A stretch of DNA of 64,000 nucleotides from Platynereis dumerilii (taxonomy: Eukaryota > Annelida > Polychaeta > Phyllodocida > Nereididae), in assembly GCA_026936325.1 (NCBI GenBank), contig JAPTHN010000001.1, positions 129,309,138 to 129,373,137 of the forward strand, in the 5' to 3' direction. Both the position numbers and the translations under genes were made by a program. The notes beneath the pieces are model-generated. The model ran no database searches and had not been told where the DNA came from. It saw only the letters and a list, made by a program, of their open reading frames with translations. Each line of letters begins with the position of its first letter. The first letter of the stretch is position 1. Shown one piece after another: positions 34,648 to 45,879 of the stretch.

Positions 34648-34778
34648 CACCAGTACTTGTGAGGCAGGCCAAGATGCACCCCCAGCATGGCCAGGCCCAG
34701 GGCAGCTTCACCTTGCCCAATCAACCCCCCCCCCAAACTTGTTTGTCACAGTTCACTGTTTACATTGTTTGTCCCATC

Positions 34779-37700
34779 ATGCCAAATTCTTGTATTGTTT
34801 ATGGATGTTCTAAAACACCTGGGGATCTGATTACATTGCATCAGTTTCCTGGTGACAAAGAAACTTGCAAATTGTGGATTAACTTTGTTCAAAGAACAAG
34901 AAAGTGGAACCCCAAACCAGAGACAAGCCATGTGTGCAGCTCTCATTTCAAGGAAGATGACTTCACAAATTATAGGATGGTAATAGAAAAATTTCAAAAG
35001 AAACTGAAGCTAAAACAAGATGCAGTGCCTACTGTTTATCCAAAGAGCAGTGATCAAACCGGATCAAGTTCTGAATCCCCACCTGTAATGAGAGGGGCTG
35101 TAAGGAAGCTTTACATCAACAGGGTGAGTGCTCTTCCATTTTTTTATGTACTTGCAACAAAAAGGACAATTAGAAAAATACAAATATGATAAACTATTAG
35201 TTAGGACACAATAAAACGATTGTCATATTGCCATAATTGTTATGATACAATGATAATCTGAAAGATATGATAATAAAATATGTATATGTAGTCTTTTGTA
35301 AATTGTAACATATTATGTGTGATTAAACAGAACTTTATAGACTCTGACACTGCTGAATAGCACTCAGTAATACATATGTTGCTAAGGGTGGAGAATACAT
35401 TAGAGTTGGCAAAAATGTTGCTTGCTGTCATTAATCATGTTGATATATTCCAGATGCTCAATGAAATGCCCAAGAATGCTGCAGATAACCTGGATAGTGC
35501 AGGGCATGTGAACCCAGATGGACATGATGACATGATGATCACTGATTCTGTAAATGATCCAATTCCAAGAACAAGGGATGCTGGAACACAGTATGACCCC
35601 CCTTGCCTGAGAAATGTAAAGATCCAAGTTGACTTGAAATCCAAACCTCGGACATGGTCAAGAGGTATGTTGGATGCCTCACTGATATTATAGTATGATT
35701 TGTGTTGTAATTCTGGATGATATACAAGCATTTATGAACCAGTTAATTTTTCATCAATTAACTGTGTTTCACAGGGATCCAGGTTGCACCCAGGATGGTT
35801 GACAAGGGGTATCAATGCAGACTGGAAGAAAAGAGGCAACAGCCATTGGCTACATCAACCCCAAGCAAGAGGCCTCACCTGGACATTTCTGTTGAGAGTG
35901 ATACTCCAGACTTGTCGTATAATCCCACTGATGCCAGCTTGGAGGATTACAGTAATTCAAAGTAAGGAAACTAATGTGCATTTCAGGTAGGCCATTTAAT
36001 TTAGCCAAGAATTAAGTATGTAAATTAACTATATTTATATATGACCTTTTTACAGATTACAACAAATGCCAGCTCCAGTTCAGGAAACCCAGAAGTACAT
36101 TGTGTACAAAGAATGTCTCTGGGAGTTATTTCATGACTGTCCAGTCTGCACGAGATCTTCCACTGTGAACTCCAACACAATTGGAACATTCATTTCCATC
36201 AAGCAAGACTGCACACATTGTGGCTACAGCAGAAGGTGGGCAAGTCAGCCTATGGTGAAAGACACGCCAGCAGGCAATATACATTTGTCTGCTGCTGTAT
36301 ACTTTACAGGTGCCTCATTTGCCAAAATTGAACAGGTATGCCAAAGTGCATTATGAATTCTAAACAAAAGTTGCCTCATGTTTTGCATAAATACTGGAGG
36401 TCAATGAGGTGCATCATGTGACTAATATGGTGATCTGCATTATTCCAGGTATTCCGAGCCATGCATCTAAATTCGATTACAAGCCAGACGTTCTTCCACC
36501 ATGCCAGGCTTTATTTGCAACCTGCAATCTACTGGCAATGGAAGGGACAACAGGAAGAGATCATTGGGTACCTGGCCAGTCAGCCTGGTGTTGTTCTAGG
36601 TGGAGATATGAGAGCAGACAGCCCTGGACATTGTGCCAAGTATGGCTCTTACACAATGATGGAACTCAGCATCAATAGAATAATTGACATCCAGTTAGTT
36701 CAGGTAACAGCAATACCAATATACTATACATGTATGTGAAATAATTAACAATTTCATATGTGACATGACATTTAAATAAAATCAGACACAGGTATAAAAT
36801 AGGGAACAATGAGAGCTATACGCATTATCTTATTTTAGAGCAACGAAACCGATGGATCCACCAAAATGGAAAAAGAAGGTTTGATCCGTAGTCTGCAGTT
36901 TGTGGAAGAATCTGGAGTCCAGGCCACAAGCATTGTGACAGATCGTCATCCGCAGATCCAAAAGTTTTTGAGAGAAGAGAAGAGCCACATTGTTCATTAC
37001 TATGATGTGTGGCATATATCTAAAAGTAAGTTATTCATAATGCTGAATGTTGCTGAAATTCTACACTTCAAATACCTTAGTGGGTGACCATTAGATTTTT
37101 GGGGGAGGGATCCGGAGTTTTCCTCGGTGGAAAATTTTTCATCACACAATAATGGCAACAAGTATCAGATACTTCCAGCATGTGACATCCCCATGGATTT
37201 GTTTTTTAATCAACTTAATCAAGCAACACCATGATAAGAAATTATTCTGATGGTTGCCATATAAGGCTAAAAGGGAAAAATTGGCTCCATGTGTTTTAGG
37301 TATTCGAAAACAATTGGAAAACCTTGCAAAGGAGAAAGAATGTGAAGATATCAAGCTGTGGATCCGCAGTGTTGTTAACCATCTGTATTGGACTGCTACA
37401 ACAACACAATCAGGTGACGAGGCTGTTGCAAAATGGGCATCAGTGACAAACCACGTCCAGAATGTTCATGATCATGACGATCCAATTTTCCCCGTTTGCA
37501 CACATGCACCCATTGGCAACAGAGAGAGAAAATGGCTAAAACCACGTAAGTGAATTCTCTGATTACAATCATGTTCAATCTAACAATTAATAATTTCCCA
37601 TGTATTTATAACTCAATCATGTATACTCCAGATACGAAGGCAGCTGTGAAGCTGAGTGACCTCCTCACCAAAAAGCGATTGCTGAACGATATCAGAAAAG

Positions 37701-38396
37701 TCAGTCATGGATATCAGACCTCAACAATAGAAGCCTTCCACAGCCTCATTTTGAAATTTGCCCCAAAAAATGTTGCTTTCTCCTTCAAGGGAATGTTGTG
37801 CAGGTCCGATAACACCAAAAAATACATATTTTGAGAAATTTAATATCAACCTGACTTAAAATAAAATCTGCTCCAAACTGTTGTTCATATTCTCATGTTT
37901 AATTTCAGGTTGTTGTTAGCTGCAATGCATTTTAATGAAAATGCCGATAGACAGCAAGCAAAAGATTCCGCTGGAAAACCAGTGTATCAAATCAGATTCC
38001 CTAAGTTCAAGCGTGGTGGGCATTCAGTTGTACCTGTTAAGGAGGAAGCCACTCATGGTAACAAATTAAAAGCATACAATTTAATGTTGTTATAAAAATT
38101 TATAATCAAATGAATACATAACCTGGTGCTCTTTTGGTATAGCTTGATCACAGAAATAGTTAAGTTGTCAATCAATACAAGGTATTTTCCATCTTTTTTA
38201 AAATGCAGGATATATAGCTGAACTTCTGGACTTGCTTTTTGACCATGTCTTCATTGATCCAAGCGAATATCAGCAACTGCTGGATACAGTCCATGAGCCA
38301 AGTCCTTTAAGTGAGCAGTTCTACCATCCAGACAAAGAAGATGCTGTGGCCAGCTTCCAGTCAAGATTTACTAGTCGTCCAAACGAGGCCACATGA
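34779..38396 (+). CDS. THAP-domain DDE transposase, Kolobok-type (10 exons), copy 1
   Basis: Predicted 739-aa protein. Exons: 34779-35123, 35454-35664, 35775-35961, 36056-36335, 36449-36703, 36839-37025, 37300-37545, 37632-37803, 37909-38057, 38209-38396. All introns are GT-AG and every phase closes; the donor of exon 8 (GTCCGA) is weak. Residues 1-90 form a THAP zinc finger (C5, C10, C53, H56, with HQFP, W33 and AVPTVYP), the DNA-binding module. A second cysteine pair set (C276/C279, C300/C303) precedes the catalytic core: GGDMRADSPGHCAKYG (D394 or D398), VTDRHPQI (D461), YDVWHISK, and STIEAFHS (E604), a likely DDE triad. It should excise and insert the element at TTAA. The start is set by the ATG just before the first THAP cysteine. 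Its last 26 bp overlap the ballast gene on the other strand. Confidence 0.88.
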
Positions 38397-39596
38397 AGCC
38401 GGTATAGGTATTGGATGGATCCGGGAATTTCTTTCGTATGGCCTGTACAGCACAAGCAGGCAGTGTCACGCGACAGTCTTTGCCACACCAGCCCCAAATC
38501 CAGCGTACCAAATGTCTATATGCTGTGTATCTGTATTTCCTGAAATTAAATCAAAAATTGTACATACTGTATTACTTTACTTGTAGGCCTACAGTTGTCT
38601 TTGATGCAAGTCATTGTGATAATTTATTGATAAATTACTGTGTCCATTTATTGATTTCATGTTTAAATTACTGTGATAAACTTTCAAAGAAGAAAGAATT
38701 TACTCACTGGTGTTCATCAATTCCCATCATTGGACCATAATGCTGTCTATACATGAAGTACACAGCCTGCAAATTCCACTCACACAGGCAAACTGACTGA
38801 AACCCAGGATGATCAGTAATACAGTTGGGTGTAGACTGGGTTTTGACTTCTCTGCATTTATTGACAATCTGGAAATCATGTAAATTATATTTTTTTTTGC
38901 TATTTTACATAATAAACATGTATGTATAGTATATACACAAATAGGGTGGTCCCACCTGCAGCTTCTGGCTTTAGGGATCTATCACCGATCATAATTATTA
39001 TGATGTGTCATTTTTATGTAACATGTATTAATTAGTCATTGCTGCACACAAGTATAGATGCCAATGGCAAATAAATCAATACACTCAATTCAACACTCAA
39101 TTATACATGTATATGCATGAGCACATTCATCACAAAACTTAAACTGCACGTTGACAGTGACATTGTTGAGGTGAATTATCAGATCTCTTACATTCATGAC
39201 TTCCCTGCAGCACAAACACTCTTCCTCGGTTGGCATACAGATACAATGGCCACATTGACACCTGCAAGTTGCAAAGAAAAGAAACTAATGAGCATTTCAT
39301 GTAGAAGTATGCAGTTATTTAAAATTGTATTATTGAAATGCCACTTACCAGTCTGTTGCTGCAGATGTAACTCTTGAGGCAGCTGTCACAGTTTCTTCTG
39401 ACCCACTGTCAAACTCAACTGTCATCTGGGTTTCTGGGTCATCAACAACCACAGGCTCAAACATATAGCCATATATTTGTCCCCTGTTGCACTCCCTCCC
39501 ATCATCACCATCTTCATCATCACTGGTAATGCTAAAACTTCCCAAAATGTCATTGTCATCACTGTCCCTATCATCTTCATGAACATGGTCAGCCAT
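38371..39596 (-). CDS. P2X7-type ballast-domain protein encoded by the transposon (4 exons), copy 1
   Basis: Predicted 215-aa protein. Minus-strand exons: 39596-39349, 39261-39192, 38868-38708, 38539-38371; all GT-AG, phases close. Residues 1-82 are acidic and contain YGYMFEPVVVDDPE. Residues 83-106 read WCQCGHCICMPT, then ECLCCRE; next come NCITDHPGF (121-129) and VCLCEWNL. The last exon gives YRYTAYRHLVRWIWG, the LPACAVQAIRKKFP block and TYTGF. This order of cysteine and aromatic blocks is that of the zinc-binding C-terminal ballast domain of vertebrate P2X7 and of invertebrate proteins named P2X7-like. There are no transmembrane or channel parts, so it is not a receptor. Its role in the element is unknown; regulation or assistance of the transposase is only a guess. 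Confidence 0.85.
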
Positions 39597-39642
39597 GTTG
39601 TTTACATGTACCAGAGCACTCCCTGCACCCCAACTACTGGTG

Positions 39643-39650
39643 TGACGTCA
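39643..39650. promoter_or_regulatory. CRE-type palindrome TGACGTCA upstream of the ballast gene, copy 1
   Basis: Lies about 50 bp upstream of the minus-strand ATG, within the inverse copy of the 17-bp word found beside the transposase promoter. Confidence 0.6.
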
Positions 39651-39825
39651 CATCCCCCACCAGGGGGCATAGCAGTGTGCAGAAAATTTAGGGCCAGGCA
39701 GGCCTTACAAAAAGGCATTTTATACACAACAAAAACGTTTTTCATACATTTTACTGGTACCAACTATTTCTCAAAACTATTTCAAACAACACAAACCAAA
39801 AATTCCATGTCATCTTATCCAATCT

Positions 39826-39829
39826 TTAA
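39826..39829. other. Single TTAA shared by the two tandem transposons
   Basis: Copy 1 ends CCAATCT, then TTAA, then copy 2 starts AGATTGG. No other base separates them. Confidence 0.95.
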
Positions 39830-40013
39830 AGATTGGATAAGATGATTTTAGGAAAAAGTCTAAATTTTGTTCCATTATGAAGGTTATCTAATAGTTTAAC
39901 TGTATTCCAAATTTCATGAAGCTACGACATATATAAGTCATTCTAATTGACAATGAAAAAGGAGATCCTCAGAGAAAATTTCCCCACAGCTGCAGCAGCT
40001 CATTACTCATGCG

Positions 40014-40021
40014 TGACGTCA
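40014..40021. promoter_or_regulatory. CRE-type palindrome, transposase side, copy 2
   Basis: Same TGACGTCA arrangement as in copy 1. Confidence 0.6.
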
Positions 40022-40153
40022 CACCAGTACTTGTGAGGCAGGCCAAGATGCACCCCCAGCATGGCCAGGCCCAGGGCAGCTTCACCTTGCCCAATCAACC
40101 CCCCCCCCCAAACTTGTTTGTCACAGTTCACTGTTTACATTGTTTGTCCCATC

Positions 40154-43100
40154 ATGCCAAATTCTTGTATTGTTTATGGATGTTCTAAAACACCTGGGGA
40201 TCTGATTACATTGCATAAGTTTCCTGGTGACAAAGAAACTTGCAAATTGTGGATTAACTTTGTTCAAAGAACAAGAAAGTGGAACCCCAAACCAGAGACA
40301 AGCCATGTGTGCAGCTCTCATTTCAAGGAAGATGACTTCACAAATTATAGGATGGTAATAGAAAAATTTCAAAAGAAACTGAAGCTAAAACAAGATGCAG
40401 TGCCTACTGTTTATCCAAAGAGCAGTGATCAAACCGGATCAAGTTCTGAATCCCCACCTGTAATGAGAGGGGCTGTAAGGAAGCTTTACATCAACAGGGT
40501 GAGTGCTCTTCCATTTTTTTATGTACTTGCAACAAAAAGGACAATTAGAAAAATACAAATATGATAAACTATTAGTTAGGTTTGCAATCGATTTATGCCA
40601 TAACTGACTCTATTACCTCCGTCAGCATTCTACGCAAATTGTCTACTTCTATTTTTTAGATTTATGATAGATAAAATTTTTAATTCTTATCTAATGTATT
40701 AATTGTATGGTCATGTACTCAGAAAATGTAATCCTTGTCACAAGATTCGAGATTGTATATTCACGTAGATTGTCTTTTTCTATTTTTAGATTTATGATAG
40801 ATAAAATTTCTATTTTTTTTTTTTTTTATAGTGTTTTAAATGTATGGTCATGTAATCAGAGAATGTAATCAGTGTTATAAGATTGTAATTATCTAAAAGC
40901 TTAATTAGATGCTGTTTTTGTAGTACTAAGCAGGAGTCACTCGCAGTTTTTGTCAAAACTATTGGCCCTGCTGTGCCTTATGATTATATTATATTTATGT
41001 ATTCATTTTGGTACAAATAAAGTTCAAGTTCAAGTTCAAGTTCAAGGACACAATAAAACGATTGTCATATTGCCATAATTGTTATGATACAATGATAATC
41101 TGAAAGATATGATAATAAAATATGTATATGTAGTCTTTTGTAAATTGTAACATATTATGTGTGATTAAACAGAACTTTATAGACTCTGACACTGCTGAAT
41201 AGCACTCAGTAATACATATGTTGCTAAGGGTGGAGAATACATTAGAGTTGGCAAAAATGTTGCTTGCTGTCATTAATCATGTTGATATATTCCAGATGCT
41301 CAATGAAATGCCCAAGAATGCTGCAGATAACCTGGATAGTGCAGGGCATGTGAACCCAGATGGACATGATGACATGATGATCACTGATTCTGTAAATGAT
41401 CCAATTCCAAGAACAAGGGATGCTGGAACACAGTATGACCCCCCTTGCCTGAGAAATGTAAAGATCCAAGTTGACTTGAAATCCAAACCTCGGACATGGT
41501 CAAGAGGTATGTTGGATGCCTCACTGATATTATAGTATGATTTGTGTTGTAATTCTGGATGATATACAAGCATTTATGAACCAGTTAATTTTTCATCAAT
41601 TAACTGTGTTTCACAGGGATCCAGGTTGCACCCAGGATGGTTGACAAGGGGTATCAATGCAGACTGGAAGAAAAGAGGCAACAGCCATTGGCTACATCAA
41701 CCCCAAGCAAGAGGCCTCACCTGGACATTTCTGTTGAGAGTGATACTCCAGACTTGTCGTATAATCCCACTGATGCCAGCTTGGAGGATTACAGTAATTC
41801 AAAGTAAGGAAACTAATGTGCATTTCAGGTAGGCCATTTAATTTAGCCAAGAATTAAGTATGTAAATTAACTATATTTATATATGACCTTTTTACAGATT
41901 ACAACAAATGCCAGCTCCAGTTCAGGAAACCCAGAAGTACATTGTGTACAAAGAATGTCTCTGGGAGTTATTTCATGACTGTCCAGTCTGCACGAGATCT
42001 TCCACTGTGAACTCCAACACAATTGGAACATTCATTTCCATCAAGCAAGACTGCACACATTGTGGCTACAGCAGAAGGTGGGCAAGTCAGCCTATGGTGA
42101 AAGACACGCCAGCAGGCAATATACATTTGTCTGCTGCTGTATACTTTACAGGTGCCTCATTTGCCAAAATTGAACAGGTATGCCAAAGTGCATTATGAAT
42201 TCTAAACAAAAGTTGCCTCATGTTTTGCATAAATACTGGAGGTCAATGAGGTGCATCATGTGACTAATATGGTGATCTGCATTATTCCAGGTATTCCGAG
42301 CCATGCATCTAAATTCGATTACAAGCCAGACGTTCTTCCACCATGCCAGGCTTTATTTGCAACCTGCAATCTACTGGCAATGGAAGGGACAACAGGAAGA
42401 GATCATTGGGTACCTGGCCAGTCAGCCTGGTGTTGTTCTAGGTGGAGATATGAGAGCAGACAGCCCTGGACATTGTGCCAAGTATGGCTCTTACACAATG
42501 ATGGAACTCAGCATCAATAGAATAATTGACATCCAGTTAGTTCAGGTAACAGCAATACCAATATACTATACATGTATGTGAAATAATTAACAATTTCATA
42601 TGTGACATGACATTTAAATAAAATCAGACACAGGTATAAAATAGGGAACAATGAGAGCTATACGCATTATCTTATTTTAGAGCAACGAAACCGATGGATC
42701 CACCAAAATGGAAAAAGAAGGTTTGATCCGTAGTCTGCAGTTTGTGGAAGAATCTGGAGTCCAGGCCACAAGCATTGTGACAGATCGTCATCCGCAGATC
42801 CAAAAGTTTTTGAGAGAAGAGAAGAGCCACATTGTTCATTACTATGATGTGTGGCATATATCTAAAAGTAAGTTATTCATAATGCTGAATGTTGCTGAAA
42901 TTCTACACTTCAAATACCTTAGTGGGTGACCATTAGATTTTTGGGGGAGGGATCCGGAGTTTTCCTCGGTGGAAAATTTTTCATCACACAATAATGGCAA
43001 CAAGTATCAGATACTTCCAGCATGTGACATCCCCATGGAGTTGTTTTTTAATCAACTTAATCAAGCAACACCATGATAAGAAATTATTCTGATGGTTGCC

Positions 43101-44238
43101 ATATAAGGCTAAAAGGGAAAAATTGGCTCCATGTGTTTTAGGTATTCGAAAACAATTGGAAAACCTTGCAAAGGAGAAAGAATGTGAAGATATCAAGCTG
43201 TGGATCCGCAGTGTTGTTAACCATCTGTATTGGACTGCTACAACAACACAATCAGGTGACGAGGCTGTTGCAAAATGGGCATCAGTGACAAACCACGTCC
43301 AGAATGTTCATGATCATGACGATCCAATTTTCCCCGTTTGCACACATGCACCCATTGGCAACAGAGAGAGAAAATGGCTAAAACCACGTAAGTGAATTCT
43401 CTGATTACAATCATGTTCAATCTAACAATTAATAATTTCCCATGTATTTATAACTCAATCATGTATACTCCAGATACGAAGGCAGCTGTGAAGCTGAGTG
43501 ACCTCCTCACCAAAAAGCGATTGCTGAACGATATCAGAAAAGTCAGTCATGGATATCAGACCTCAACAATAGAAGCCTTCCACAGCCTCATTTTGAAATT
43601 TGCCCCAAAAAATGTTGCTTTCTCCTTCAAGGGAATGTTGTGCAGGTCCGATAACACCAAAAAATACATATTTTGAGAAATTTAATATCAACCTGACTTA
43701 AAATAAAATCTGCTCCAAACTGTTGTTCATATTCTCATGTTTAATTTCAGGTTGTTGTTAGCTGCAATGCATTTTAATGAAAATGCCGATAGACAGCAAG
43801 CAAAAGATTCCGCTGGAAAACCAGTGTATCAAATCAGATTCCCTAAGTTCAAGCGTGGTGGGCATTCAGTTGTACCTGTTAAGGAGGAAGCCACTCATGG
43901 TAACAAATTAAAAGCATACAATTTAATGTTGTTATAAAAATTTATAATCAAATGAATACATAACCTGGTGCTCTTTTGGTATAGCTTGATCACAGAAATA
44001 GTTAAGTTGTCAATCAATACAAGGTATTTTCCATCTTTTTTAAAATGCAGGATATATAGCTGAACTTCTGGACTTGCTTTTTGACCATGTCTTCATTGAT
44101 CCAAGCGAATATCAGCAACTGCTGGATACAGTCCATGAGCCAAGTCCTTTAAGTGAGCAGTTCTACCATCCAGACAAAGAAGATGCTGTGGCCAGCTTCC
44201 AGTCAAGATTTACTAGTCGTCCAAACGAGGCCACATGA
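40154..44238 (+). CDS. THAP-domain DDE transposase, Kolobok-type (10 exons), copy 2
   Basis: Exons: 40154-40498, 41296-41506, 41617-41803, 41898-42177, 42291-42545, 42681-42867, 43142-43387, 43474-43645, 43751-43899, 44051-44238. It predicts the same 739-aa THAP-DDE transposase as copy 1, with K instead of Q at residue 22 in the conserved HxFP block of the THAP finger. The cysteines, histidine and catalytic residues are retained. Intron 1 is enlarged by a 467-bp retroposon, which leaves the splice sites in place but could affect splicing. An open frame beginning upstream at 40061 depends on the C-run length and is not the true start. Confidence 0.87.
40581..41047 (+). mobile_element. 5'-truncated retroposon tail with (TTCAAG)n, in intron 1 of copy 2
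   Basis: Absent from copy 1, so its borders are exact apart from 3 bp of shared AGG. It ends AATAAAG followed by four TTCAAG hexamers, a tail style of some LINEs and LINE-mobilised SINEs. Two similar ~100-bp blocks (each with TTAGATTTATGATAGATAAAA and TATGGTCATGTA) lie inside. No coding sequence. Confidence 0.85.
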
Positions 44239-45438
44239 AGCCGGTATAGGTATTGGATGGATCCGGGAATTTCTTTCGTATGGCCTGTACAGCACAAGCA
44301 GGCAGTGTCACGCGACAGTCTTTGCCACACCAGCCCCAAATCCAGCGTACCAAATGTCTATATGCTGTGTATCTGTATTTCCTGAAATTAAATCAAAAAT
44401 TGTACATACTGTATTACTTTACTTGTAGGCCTACAGTTGTCTTTGATGCAAGTCATTGTGATAATTTATTGATAAATTACTGTGTCCATTTATTGATTTC
44501 ATGTTTAAATTACTGTGATAAACTTTCAAAGAAGAAAGAATTTACTCACTGGTGTTCATCAATTCCCATCATTGGACCATAATGCTGTCTATACATGAAG
44601 TACACAGCCTGCAAATTCCACTCACACAGGCAAACTGACTGAAACCCAGGATGATCAGTAATACAGTTGGGTGTAGACTGGGTTTTGACTTCTCTGCATT
44701 TATTGACAATCTGGAAATCATGTAAATTATATTTTTTTTTGCTATTTTACATAATAAACATGTATGTATAGTATATACACAAATAGGGTGGTCCCACCTG
44801 CAGCTTCTGGCTTTAGGGATCTATCACCGATCATAATTATTATGATGTGTCATTTTTATGTAACATGTATTAATTAGTCATTGCTGCACACAAGTATAGA
44901 TGCCAATGGCAAATAAATCAATACACTCAATTCAACACTCAATTATACATGTATATGCATGAGCACATTCATCACAAAACTTAAACTGCACGTTGACAGT
45001 GACATTGTTGAGGTGAATTATCAGATCTCTTACATTCATGACTTCCCTGCAGCACAAACACTCTTCCTCGGTTGGCATACAGATACAATGGCCACATTGA
45101 CACCTGCAAGTTGCAAAGAAAAGAAACTAATGAGCATTTCATGTAGAAGTATGCAGTTATTTAAAATTGTATTATTGAAATGCCACTTACCAGTCTGTTG
45201 CTGCAGATGTAACTCTTGAGGCAGCTGTCACAGTTTCTTCTGACCCACTGTCAAACTCAACTGTCATCTGGGTTTCTGGGTCATCAACAACCACAGGCTC
45301 AAACATATAGCCATATATTTGTCCCCTGTTGCACTCCCTCCCATCATCACCATCTTCATCATCACTGGTAATGCTAAAACTTCCCAAAATGTCATTGTCA
45401 TCACTGTCCCTATCATCTTCATGAACATGGTCAGCCAT
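44213..45438 (-). CDS. P2X7-type ballast-domain protein encoded by the transposon, copy 2
   Basis: Minus-strand exons: 45438-45191, 45103-45034, 44710-44550, 44381-44213. It has the same 215-aa product and splice phases as in copy 1, with no difference noticed. The coding end overlaps the end of the transposase coding region by 26 bp (44213-44238). Because two copies keep both frames open while a retroposon has landed in an intron, both genes seem functional at the level of sequence. Confidence 0.85.
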
Positions 45439-45484
45439 GTTGTTTACATGTACCAGAGCACTCCCTGCACCCCAACTACTGGTG

Positions 45485-45492
45485 TGACGTCA
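45485..45492. promoter_or_regulatory. CRE-type palindrome, ballast-gene side, copy 2
   Basis: Same position relative to the minus-strand ATG as in copy 1. Confidence 0.6.
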
Positions 45493-45671
45493 CATCCCCC
45501 ACCAGGGGGCATAGCAGTGTGCAGAAAATTTAGGGCCAGGCAGGCCTTACAAAAAGGCATTTTATACACAACAAAAACGTTTTTCATACATTTTACTGGT
45601 ACCAACTATTTCTCAAAACTATTTCAAACAACACAAACCAAAAATTCCATGTCATCTTATCCAATCTTTAA

Positions 45672-45879
45672 GAATGTGGCATGTCACATTATCAAGGTTT
45701 AGTTCATTTGACTGACAGGTAGGCAATGTGGAAATACGACGATTGCAGCTGCTACTTGAGCTCATGTGATGATGAGTTAGCAGACAACAAGCGTGTACGT
45801 ACAAACATTGAGTGTGGCAACAGGATCCTGACAACTTCTAGTGTCTCTAGAGACTAGCCTCCTGCTAGTCTAATTAACC
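45672..45879. other. Unrecognised spacer after the Kolobok pair
   Basis: No feature recognised. Confidence 0.5.

Larger units (their letters stand above)
34456..39825 (+). mobile_element. Kolobok-like DNA transposon, copy 1 (complete)
   Basis: A 5370-bp element with terminal inverted repeats starting AGATTGGATAAGATGA and flanked by TTAA (34452-34455 and 39826-39829). A TTAA target plus a THAP-DDE transposase fits the Kolobok superfamily; piggyBac shares TTAA but has no THAP domain. It holds two inward-facing spliced genes: a transposase (plus strand) and a ballast-domain protein (minus strand), whose coding ends overlap. A 17-bp word, GTGACGTCACACCAGTA, occurs near both ends in inverted orientation. 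All splice junctions and phases are consistent, so it looks intact. Copy 2 begins immediately after the shared TTAA. Confidence 0.9.
39830..45667 (+). mobile_element. Kolobok-like DNA transposon, copy 2 (complete, with a nested retroposon)
   Basis: A 5838-bp head-to-tail copy of the preceding element, ending at TTAA 45668-45671. I found very few differences from copy 1: a C-run of 11 instead of 10 near 40099-40109, one substitution in the THAP exon (Q to K in HQFP), one in the intron before exon 7, and a 467-bp insertion in intron 1. Both genes remain open with the same exon structure. The near identity means that the duplication or second insertion is very recent. Confidence 0.9.

Noticed and set aside
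34635-34778. N-terminal extension of the transposase upstream of 34779 in copy 1
   Set aside because: It reads through a C homopolymer whose length differs between the copies, and the THAP domain starts right at the ATG at 34779 with C5 four residues later.
38311-38740. Plus-strand frames 38311-38586 and 38411-38740 as genes
   Set aside because: They are antisense shadows of the ballast-gene exons, which have the correct motifs and splice phases.
39345-39596. The acidic minus-strand frame as a low-complexity chance ORF
   Set aside because: It splices in phase into cysteine-rich exons matching the ballast domain, and YMFEP is a recurrent motif in such proteins.
34456-45667. piggyBac element because of TTAA
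   Set aside because: The encoded transposase has a THAP finger and a GDMRADSPGH...TDRH...DVWH...E core, unlike piggyBac; Kolobok is the better fit.
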